Positions 35,020-43,793 of a stretch of 64,000 nucleotides of DNA are shown here, one piece after another (position 1 is the stretch's first letter; every line of letters starts with the position of its first letter). Source of the stretch: Macrotis lagotis (Eukaryota; Chordata; Mammalia; Peramelemorphia; Peramelidae); contig NC_133661.1 of the NCBI RefSeq assembly GCF_037893015.1, positions 227,573,157-227,637,156 on the forward strand, given 5' to 3'. Under the pieces are notes generated by a model. It was given only the letters and a program-made list of their open reading frames with translations. It did no database searches and was not told the DNA's origin. A program made the translations under genes and the position numbers.

Positions 35020-36559
35020 TGAAGATTTGGATAAGTGAGTGTTGAAAAGGAAATTTATTTGAAGTTAAAAGAATCAGGAAAGAGACAGTGTATGTTAACA
35101 AATATGTTATACATAGAAATCATAAAAAGAAATGTATTTTTGATTTGATAAAGTTTTGGGGAAGTAAAGTCCCAAAAGACAAGAGAGTCAGGCTAGTTCT
35201 AAAGTATATGATTTGGGCGCTATATAATGCCATACATAAATAAGTGACATAAGGGAAAACTAAATAGTTAATCTTTTAACAAAATGATATTCTAACATTA
35301 TAGCTTCAGGAGTTTATTCATATAGATTCTGACAATGTTAGTTATTACAGAAAATTATGGGCCAAGTGAGGATTTGAGACTCCCCCCAGATAAGACTTTG
35401 GCTTACTCTATTTGAAGAAAGGGAGCAGAGGATATTCTAATTAGGTTGAGAGATTTTTGAGTGACTGCCTTCTCAAAAGTTATACCAGGTAAAATCTGGA
35501 AGTGTCAAATATATCTTTGTATGGGAAAAATGTATTGTGATAAATAGAACTTGTTCTGTATTTTCTCTAGTGTGAGAGCAAGGTGGGGTTTTCCCCAGAG
35601 TTCAGGGGACTCTCTGGTTCAAAGTGCTCTGATTCTGCTTATGTGTTTTATAGGTGTTTGTTTTAAAATACAGGCAGAGGGAAGCTCTTAGCTGTCTCTG
35701 CATGGTCAGATTTGCTGTCATGTCTTTGTGTTCTGATTGGCTAATCCTGTTTCCTTTCTCTCTTTTCAAAACTGGATCCTTTTCTTTTTCCAAAAACTCA
35801 TGATCTGGCACCACAGGAGATTTTCCTGAAAATCATGTTGCTTTTTTTGGGAAAGAAGAGGTTCTATTAATTTTCCTCTTATTTTCTATTGTTTGTTTTC
35901 TGGTCTGATTGTCTAATAGAGTTTTACTTACTGATTTGGCAAATTATACTTAGAGATCTAGAAGAAATTGAAATTGTCCGTAAAATTATTTTTTCTTGAT
36001 TGACCTTGACAAAAGAGTTTATGGAAACAGTGTATTTTGTGGAACAGTATATATTAAGGGAATATGTAAGTAATTCAGTTTAAGTAATGGGTTCTAAAAC
36101 TATATGGATTAAGAAAATAGGGTGGAAAGGAAATATGAAAGGGCATATAGAGACTATTGGGGTTTTTGACCCATTTATGAAGTCTGGAAGTTGGTTAAAG
36201 CCTGTAGAAAATAGAAAGTAAGTATGAGAGGTTTGACATATAAATAAAGATGGATTTTGGGAACTTTGAAAAGTGATCTACAAATCAATGTAGTAAGAGA
36301 AAAAAGTATAGAAAGTTATAGGTCTATATGGAGATATGTGTTTAAATGAGGTTGGGATAATCTATTTGCAATATCTGGCAGTGAATTGATTGGAAAAGTA
36401 ATATACTCCCATAAAGTTGGGTAAATCTATAATGTGTAATACTGTGTACAAAGTTATCTGAAATTATATGTAACTGAATTAAGAGGTTTGTAAAAAATAA
36501 TATTGATTTTTTTTTTTGGTTATAATGTTTTTTGGCTCCTCCAGAGTCATAGGAGGAAA

Positions 36560-36830
36560 AAGAAATAATGGGAATGCTAAAATAGATAGGGTCAGAATGG
36601 CCTTGATAGAGGCTGGGACTCTGTCAAAACGTTTCTTAGCACAGACTTCTGAGTTATATGCTTTTAATCAGGCTTTATAGTTCATGTATTCGGAAAAACT
36701 TGGGGTGACCAAGGAATGATAAACAGTAAAGGTAAAGGATTAGTACATACTGCCTTGATATCTCAAAATGTGGGGAATCTCCAACTCCCAGAACATCATT
36801 TTGTCAATGAGGATAGAAAGCTCTCATAAA
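36560..36830 (+). pseudogene. RNase H-like remnant (pol), upstream copy
   Basis: One frame reads ALIEAGTLSKRFLAQ...SELYAFNQAL, which resembles the first half of a retroviral RNase H domain, including the Glu-Leu-x-Ala segment. Stops follow soon after. A second RNase H-like stretch occurs 1.4 kb further on, so the interior may be mosaic. Identification rests on a short motif. Confidence 0.35.
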
Positions 36831-37979
36831 TTAAGAGTACCGAGAAGTTAGAATACAAGGATAAAAATAAGAATTTGAAAACTTTTATATTTTGAAAATG
36901 AAAATAATTTAAGGTAATTTTGAATATGAGTTTTGGAATTTATAAGATTATTAAGAATACTGTAAAGAAAATCTGGTAATCAGAAATTTTTAGAAATATC
37001 TGATCTTAAGAATTTTTTTATTGCAAAGTTTTAGGGAGTAAAGGATATACTTAAAATTGAAAATGTGTTATGTATAATTAGTAAACTTTGTATAAGAATA
37101 GATTCAAACTATTTTTTTGAAAATTTAAAATCTGTGTTACAATAACAAAGTTATGAAGTGTCATCCATTACATTTGTAAAGATTTGTTATAAGAAAATTA
37201 GAGAATACCTTGACAGTAGGTTATATCTTTCAAAGTCTTTTTTAGCCCAGAGAGCTTGTGAAAACCTTTGTTTTTCCATATACATATATATGTATATGTA
37301 TGTATATATATGAAATTATACATATATGTATCTTGTAACTGGATTTGGTAAAAAATTTACATTGGGTTTTTGAAAATTAATATATGTATTTAAAACTAAA
37401 TACATAGAGAATGTTATTTTCTTTTGGAAAATAGGAGTGTATTTGGAATAAGAGGAAAATAAACTTATAATACAGAGATGCGAAAGAAATTTGTATGTGA
37501 AAGATACTCAGGTCTAAGGTTAACTTTCAGAGAACTTGTTTTATTTTTGCTTTAAGAGAATGAGATGTCAGACTGGAAATCTGACATTTTACATAGGTTA
37601 AGAGTTAAATGCTCAGTTTTAAAGAAGTGATATAGTAAACTCAGAAGAAGAATGTATAAGAGATTGGGAAGTATATCTTAACTGAAATTATTTCCAAAAA
37701 TATTGAGTATATGTGAGAGACTTTAAAAGATTATTGGGAAATTGAAAATTATGTAACCCATAGTTAGATAACTTACTGATGAGCAAGATATTGAAAAGGT
37801 TATGTGACCTAGTTTTGTCTATATAAGCTGTTTTACTGTAATAATATCTAAGCCTAGAATTCATAATTGATGGCTTTGTAGAGATAATGAGGGAAAATAT
37901 CAGAAGTTATGACCCTCTGGGTTTCCTGAAATTTTTAAACAATGTAATGAACCTTATTCTAAACCTGTAGGTCCAAACA

Positions 37980-38090
37980 TATTGCAATAATAGAAAAGAA
38001 ATTATATACTCCTTTTATATCAACACATAAGAATGAATTATACGCTATATTATTGGTATTAAGATAACCAGATGATCAAGTAATACATAA
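37980..38090 (+). pseudogene. RNase H-like remnant (pol), downstream copy
   Basis: A short frame around HKNELYAILLVL followed by a stop and a Pro-Asp segment; fits the same part of RNase H. Immediately downstream the sequence looks like an envelope leader (basic, then hydrophobic), so integrase and the rest of pol appear deleted. Confidence 0.4.
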
Positions 38091-38109
38091 AAAGAATAAC
38101 TTACACTTA

Positions 38110-39430
38110 AGAAATCGAAAAAAGGAAGCAAAAGAGGAGAAGGACAGATCATGCAAAAGGAAAGCACAACATGGACTTACAGGACAATTTGTGATGCTTA
38201 TATTAATCATGAACAATTTGGGGACTGCAAAAGGAACTGAATATTGTTATGTTCAAAACTATACCATGAAGAGAAAAGTATGATTTAAGTTGTTTTGATA
38301 GTGGAAACTGAAAATTATTTGGGATATAACAAAGTTACTACTGGAAATATCAAAGAAGAGCTGCTGAAAAGTTAGGTATAATTTTTCTGGCTTTAGTAAT
38401 ACACCCCAAATAGAGGAATTTATGATCATTACTGAGAAAAAGAGGGGAAATAATATTAACTTAAATCGCATTATTTGAGCATGTGTATGTAAGGAAGTGA
38501 TGAATAATGAAAAGATAGAAGCAAAATATACTCAAGAATTTTCAGAAAATGTTAATAGAGTATTAAAGGCTCAGAAGAAGACTTTATGAAAATCATTTGA
38601 TTAATGCATTACAAACTTATGTAATGAACAATTTGTGTTAGGGAAGAAAATATACACAAGCAAGAAATTATACGCTTGGTTGTCTTCTCCACCTAATTGG
38701 TACATGGTTACATGGTATTATTTCTGTTTTCAGCTTTGTTGTAATTATGATATTGCTCATTTGTTGTATGTCTCATTTAAAAAACTATCTTTGCTCTAAG
38801 TAAGAATGTGGGTTTTATATTCAAGATGTTAAAAACCAAAGGATGGTACAAATCCAGTGCTGATCATGTTTTTGGTAAATTAATTCAACGACAGGAGAAC
38901 CTCCCATCTGGAAGGTTTAAGAGATGTATTAGTTGTTTTGTAGTTGGAGTTATTATGCTTGTATCTCTTATAGACTCATCTGTGTCGCTTGCCCTGTCTA
39001 TATATAATGTACAAAATGAAGTAGTTCAAGCACATTATTTAGAGGAACTTAGTAATAATGTAAGTTTGGACTTCCAAAAACAGTCAGATATTGATAAGAA
39101 GTTTTCGTAAATCTTAGAGGGGTTGAAGAAAACAACAGCTTCTACAGGAGATGAATTGGATATGGTAGAGTTTAGACAGATACTTAGTTGTGAATATGGC
39201 TGCATGAGAATTTGTGTGACCAGCCTGGAGAATAATGATTCTCAATGGGAATGGAAAAAAGTTAGGTATCACCTTAATGGACTGCTTGGGAATTCTACTC
39301 TATCTTTTGGGATTTATGATTTGAATAGGTTGGCTAAAGACATCCAGGAAGCCTCCCAGTGAGACTTGATTCCTGAAAAGTCAGATGATAAGATAATTAA
39401 ATGGTTTCAACATCCCACCCTCTTCAGGTA
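38110..39430 (+). pseudogene. Envelope remnant, surface part lost, transmembrane part recognisable
   Basis: 38110-38230 resembles a signal-peptide region; 38250-38800 is too broken to read. From 38808 a frame of 100 codons ends at TAA (39108-39110), and the same frame is open again from 39123 to TGA at 39360-39362. It contains a hydrophobic stretch (ISCFVVGVIMLVSLIDSS), a Cys-x3-Cys-x3-Cys group and a Trp-rich segment (SQWEWKKVRYHLNG) in the order expected for the ectodomain of a betaretrovirus-type transmembrane subunit. No membrane anchor follows. Not functional. Confidence 0.6.
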
Positions 39431-39620
39431 TTGAGCCCAGAGTATTATACAATTGTATCCCATATTGATTCTCTTGATGTTTCTACTTTGCTGTTTACCA
39501 AGTTTTAATCAAAGTATTATTTTCCCCCGTAATCAAAACTACTCCATATGCTATCAATAGAATTCAGAATCGGTAAACCAGTTGAACATCAGGTTGGGCA
39601 ATTGTGAACTTGTGTAAACA

Positions 39621-39633
39621 GAAAAGGGGGAAG
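39621..39633 (+). promoter_or_regulatory. Polypurine tract of the ERV
   Basis: GAAAAGGGGGAAG directly precedes the 3' LTR, the position of the plus-strand primer. Confidence 0.75.
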
Positions 39634-40008
39634 TGTTGAGAGATGCTCAAGCGAGTTTGGGTTAGAAAGTCAGTTATGACTAAAAGGCCCAGGCTTTGGT
39701 GACCCTTGAGCTGAAGACTCTCCATGGAACTCTGCTGTGATAACACAACTGGCCTCACTTGTGTGGCAGCCCTATACCTGAACTTCTTGACCTGGGTTAC
39801 ATCCTGCTAGGTTATTTCCTGCTCTAGTTTTAGAAACATCATTGTTTTTTCCTGTATGCTAATTTTATGGTTTTTCTGCTATAAAGAACAGTCTGATACT
39901 ATCAATAAACAGCACTGCTAGTTGTCCTGCTAGCATCCCCACCCAAGTGTACACATGTTTCTTTTCTCTGCTGAGCCTAATTAATCCTTTGGATAGGGGA
40001 ACTCAACA
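39634..40008 (+). repeat. 3' LTR
   Basis: 375 bp. TATAAAG at 39880-39886, AATAAA at 39904-39909. Followed by the second GTGGAC duplication. Confidence 0.93.
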
Positions 40009-40094
40009 GTGGACACTCAGATCATCTTGAAAATATGTCTATCGGTATGGTCAGAGCTACTTAAAAGTTCTTTGAGTTCTTGTGGCCATTATGA

Positions 40095-40396
40095 TTTTTA
40101 AAAAATATTTTATATATTTTTTTAACTACATGCAAGTATAGTTTTCAACAATCATTCCTTTCCAAGATTTTGAACTTCAAATTTTTCTCCCTTTCATCTC
40201 CCCCTATCCCTGACAATAAAGCAATCTAATATAAATTATACATGTATAACTATATTAAATATAAATCCACTGCATTTAGCTAGTTTCAACATTTACTTCT
40301 AAAACCTTGAGTTACAAATTCTCTCCCTTCCTCCCACCCCATTTCCCTCACTGAGAAAGCAAGTTACTTGGTCTAGGTTAAAAATGTGTGGCCAAG
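40095..40396 (-). mobile_element. HAL1-C, 3' terminal part (split by HAL1-B)
   Basis: Antisense L1/HAL1 3' UTR (ATGCAAGTATAGTTTTCAAC near the end; CTCCCTTTCATCTCCCCCTA). It breaks off at GTGTGGCCAAG and resumes at 43794 after HAL1-B and a SINE; across the break the 3' UTR reads on naturally. Confidence 0.65.
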
Positions 40397-41116
40397 GGAG
40401 CCAAGATGGCGACAAAAAGGGATCGAGTCTTAGGAGCTCTCTGATAAAACTCATCAGCTAAGGACTCTAACTAAACTTTCGAGAGACAGAACCCACAAAG
40501 GGACCCAGTGAGGCAGTTATCCTACTCAAGGTAACCTGGAAAAGAGCAGAAAGGCTCTGCTCCCCGGGGTTGGAGGGGCGGCCCGCTGGAGGGGTGGCCC
40601 GCCAGAGTGAAAGAACTTCAGCCTCCCGGAGGCAGCCCCAGAGCGCTGGGAGCCTCAGCTCACAGCAGCAGGGGAGTCTCCAGAGCTGCACCCCGGGGAG
40701 CACCAGGCACAAAGTGGGAGAAGAGCAGGGGACCTCTGCCAGAGCGAGCACATGGAGCCCAGCCCTTGGGGCACACAGGGAGCAGCTTGGTCTTTCTGCA
40801 GCCTAGAGCAGGAAACAGAAGCAGGTGGAGCCTGTAAGCAGGAGCCCCCAGGGCATGAGCCCATTGAGCTGAGCAAGGGGAGTGAAGAGAAACTGCAGAG
40901 CTCAGTCCTCTGCTGCTGGAACAGGACTCTGGGGCTCTGACCACATTCAGATCCTGATCGCAGTCTAGGCCCGCCCCCCTCAGCCCTGTGGCAGAGGGGG
41001 GGTGCATATGGTCATTCACAGACCAGGAGGGAGGACAGAGCCTCACACACTGAGACTCTTGTGGGAATGTCCCAAAAGCTCAGGAAGCACCCCCAAACCA
41101 AGCCCAGGCTGGGAAA

Positions 41117-42230
41117 ATGAGCAAGCCGAGAAACAAAAGGAAGACTATTGAGAAATATTTTGCAAATGAGCCCAAGAAGGCTCAAAATACTCAGTCTGAA
41201 GATGAGGAAGCACAAGTTCCTGCATCTAAAGACTAAGAAAAACAGAATTTGGGCTCAGGCTATGACAGAGCTCAAAAAAGACTTTGAAAATCAAATGAGG
41301 GAGTTGGAAGAAAAACTGGGAAAAGAAGGGAGAGAGATGCAAGAAAAACATGAAAATGAAGTCAGCAGCTTAATCAAGGAAATCCAAAAAAAATGCTGAA
41401 GAAAATAGCATGCTAAAAACCAGCTTAGGTCAAATGGATAAAACAGTTCAAAAAGTTATTGAGAAGAATGCTTTAAAAAGCAAAATTGGCCAGATGGAAA
41501 AAGAGATAAGAAAACTCTCTGAGGAGAACAAATCCTTCAGACAAAGAACAGAATTCAGGGAGATTGATGAATTTACCAGAAATCAGGAATCAATACTTCA
41601 AAACAAAAAAAAAAAAAGAAAAATTAGAAGAAAATGTGAAATATCTCATTGAAAAAACAACTGATATGGAAAACAGACTTAGGAAAGATAATTTAAAAAT
41701 TATTGGAATACCTGAAAGTCATGATCAGGAAAAGAGCCTTGACATCATTTTCAAAGAATTACTACAGGAAAACTGCCCTGATATTCTAGAAGCAGAGGGC
41801 AAAATAGAAATGGAGAGAATCCACCGATCCCCCAGAGAAAGAGATCCCAAAAAACCAACCCCTAGGAATATTATAGCCAAGTTCCAGAACTCCCAAGTCA
41901 AAGAGAAAATATTACAAGCAGCCAGAAGGACACAGTTCAAATATCGTGGAGTTGCAGTCAGGATTACACAGGACTTAGCAGCAACTACATTGGAAGCTCC
42001 TAGGGCTTGGAATACAATATACTGGAAGGCAAAAAAGCTTAGAATGCAGCCAAGAATGAACTACCCAGCAAGGCTGAAATATCCTCTTCCAGGGAAAAAG
42101 ATGGACTTTCAATGAAGCAGGGGAATTTCAAATGTTCCTTCTGGAATGGCCAGAGCTGAACAGAAGGTTTGATCTTCAGATACAGGACTCAGGTGAAGCA
42201 CGGAGATTGGAGGAGAGGGGGGAAATATGA
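41117..42230 (+). pseudogene. L1-type ORF1p remnant in HAL1-B
   Basis: Starts MSKPRNKRKTIEKYF. An indel near 41235 breaks the frame in the linker. The coiled-coil part is in the frame 41148-41399 and 41410-41652. The best piece (41564-42115, 183 codons) holds the RRM-like domain (LKIIGIPESHDQEKS...ERIHRSP) and the C-terminal domain (PRNIIAKFQNSQVKEKILQA; YRGVAVRITQDLAATTLEAP). Compared with HAL1-A, a 1-nt insertion near 42080 (CTGAAATATCC vs CTGAACATCC) ends the frame early at 42115. The original C-terminus (EFQMFLLEWPELNRRFDLQ) follows in another frame. Confidence 0.8.
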
Positions 42231-42696
42231 GGGACTTAATGAGGATGAACTGCATGTATAGAAAAATGATACTGGTAATATTCACATGAACCTTCTCAGT
42301 TAATAGAGCAGGTAGAGAGAGCTTTTATAGTTGAAGCACAGGAGAAAGCTGAATTCAAAGATAAAATATGGTGTAAAAATGGAGTCAATAGAAAAAAAGG
42401 GAAATGGAATGGGAGTAAGAAAAAGGAGAGGGGGAATAGTCCAAGATATTTCACATAAGATTTTTTTTTTTATTACAATGAGCTATTGCAATGATATGGA
42501 AGGGGGGGAGGCAAGGGGGAATGAGGGAACCTTTGCTCTCATCAGAGATGGCTAGGAGAGGAAACAGCATATATACTCAATGGGGTATAGACATCTGGAG
42601 TAAGAAGGAGGGGGGAACAGGGGGAAGGGGTGGGGATGTGAATAAAGGAGGAGAGGATGGATCATGGTGGGGGAGAGTGGTCAGATATAACACATT

Positions 42697-42848
42697 TTCT
42701 TTCTTACTTCTTGCAAGGGACTGGGATTGGAAGGCCTACCCAGGACCATAGGGCCAGGTGGATTCTGGGCCTAAGGGGTGGTATGGGGGCTCAGGGCTTC
42801 TTGGCCCCAGGACCAGGGATCTGTCTGCTGAGCCAGTCAACGACCCTA
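42697..42848 (-). mobile_element. Antisense SINE in HAL1-B 3' UTR (B-1), orthologous to A-1
   Basis: Same site as 25791-25941 in HAL1-A, between CAGATATAACACATT and the AGAGTCAGAGTGAAAGGAGA segment; shares many of the A-1 changes, so it was inherited from a HAL1 source gene. Confidence 0.7.
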
Positions 42849-43036
42849 CAACAGAGTCAGAGTGAAAGGAGAGAGAAAATAGAGTACATGGTAGTGGAGA
42901 AATAAGAAAGGAGGGAGTTGCGATCAGTGATGGCAAAGGTGGAAAAATATGGAAGTAACTTTTGTGATGGTCTTGTCATAAAGAATGAGATCCAGCCATG
43001 ACAGAGTTGTTGGTGTTGAAACAAAGACTCAAGCAA

Positions 43037-43197
43037 ATTTTTTGTTATTATTATTTGGGGGAGGGTGCAGGGCAAGTGGGGCTGGATGGCCTGCCTGGGG
43101 CAACATAGCAGGGTGATCTTTGGGTGTCTGGGGCCGGATTTGGACCCAGGTGCTCCTGGCTCAAGGGCCAATTCTCTGTCTGTCACCCAGCCACCCC
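43037..43197 (-). mobile_element. Second antisense SINE in HAL1-B 3' UTR (B-2)
   Basis: GGGTGCAGGGCAAGTGGGGC ... CACCCAGCCACCCCT, a diverged antisense WSINE1 with A-to-G excess (about 13 by eye). Not present in HAL1-A. Confidence 0.7.
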
Positions 43198-43221
43198 TAC
43201 TATTATTTATTTTATTTTGGG

Positions 43222-43383
43222 TCTTTTTTTTTCTTTTTTTTTGTTTTTTGCAGGGCAGTGGGGATGGGGTGGCTTGCATGTCACATAGCTGGGTGATTGT
43301 TGGGTTTTCCAGACTGGATATGGGCTCGGGTGCTCGTGGCTCCAGGGCTAGTGCTTCGTCCATTGCGCCACCTGGCCATACCT
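43222..43383 (-). mobile_element. Third antisense SINE in HAL1-B 3' UTR (B-3)
   Basis: T-rich tail, then GCAGGGCAGTGGGGATGGGG ... GCGCCACCTGGCC. By eye about 16 A-to-G changes against one or two in each other transition class. Not present in HAL1-A. Confidence 0.72.
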
Positions 43384-43629
43384 ACAATTATTACTATTTT
43401 TTTTAAATTTTAATTCTTTTCTCTCCCCTTTACTTTTTTCGCCCAAGCAAGTCTATCTATATTCAAGGGGGAGGAGGGTATTTTGTTTACTCTTAAACAA
43501 GAATATTTTATTAATGTAAAAAAACATTTGTACAAAATGAGAATAAAAAATAAATTAAAAAAAATAAAGTTTTGTGGCCCACACAAGATTGTGAGGCCCT
43601 TAAATACCTAAAAAAAAAGTGTGGCCAAG

Positions 43630-43779
43630 GGGTGGCTAGGTGGCGCAGTGGATAAAGCACTGGCCCTGGAGTCAGGAGTACCTGGGTTCAAATCTGGTCT
43701 CAGACACTTAATAATTACCTAGCTGTGTGGCCTTGGGCAAGCCACTTAACCCCATTTGCCTTGCAAAAACCTAAAAAAA
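43630..43779 (+). mobile_element. WSINE1-type SINE at the HAL1-B 3' junction
   Basis: Near-consensus full-length copy between GTGTGGCCAAG (43619-43629) and ATGTGTAGCCAAG (43781-43793): the same target sequence that HAL1-B had duplicated. Confidence 0.93.
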
Positions 43780-43793
43780 AATGTGTAGCCAAG

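Larger units (their letters stand above)
34062..40008 (+). mobile_element. Endogenous retrovirus with paired LTRs (betaretrovirus-like)
   Basis: Two LTRs, both TGTTGAG...CTCAACA, bound a 5.2 kb interior. The insertion is flanked by a perfect 6-bp duplication GTGGAC (34056-34061 and 40009-40014). A primer-binding-site candidate (TGGCACCC, 34412-34419) and a purine tract (GAAAAGGGGGAAG, 39621-39633) sit where expected. The first bases of the PBS fit a tRNA-Lys primer with one CpG-type change, but the remaining bases are diverged. The interior is badly decayed: two RNase H-like stretches and an envelope transmembrane remnant are visible, while gag, protease and integrase are not. It lies antisense to the host gene, in the intron between exons 48389 and 32471. 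Confidence 0.9.
40397..43618 (+). mobile_element. HAL1-B: full-length ORF1-only LINE with three antisense SINE segments
   Basis: Begins GGGAGCCAAGATGGCGACAA. 5' UTR to 41116, ORF1 41117-42230 (broken), then a purine-rich 3' UTR containing antisense SINE-derived blocks at 42697-42848, 43037-43197 and 43222-43383. HAL1 tail near 43545-43568, an extra ~42 nt with its own A tail, then the duplicated target GTGTGGCCAAG (40386-40396 / 43619-43629). No ORF2. Inserted into HAL1-C in opposite orientation. Confidence 0.82.

Noticed and set aside
41564..42115. HAL1-B ORF1 as a live gene
   Set aside because: Frame is broken near 41235 and 41400, and again by a 1-nt insertion near 42080.
42857..43363. 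168-codon minus-strand frame in HAL1-B
   Set aside because: Runs through two antisense SINE blocks in the 3' UTR; open only because A-to-G changes removed stops.
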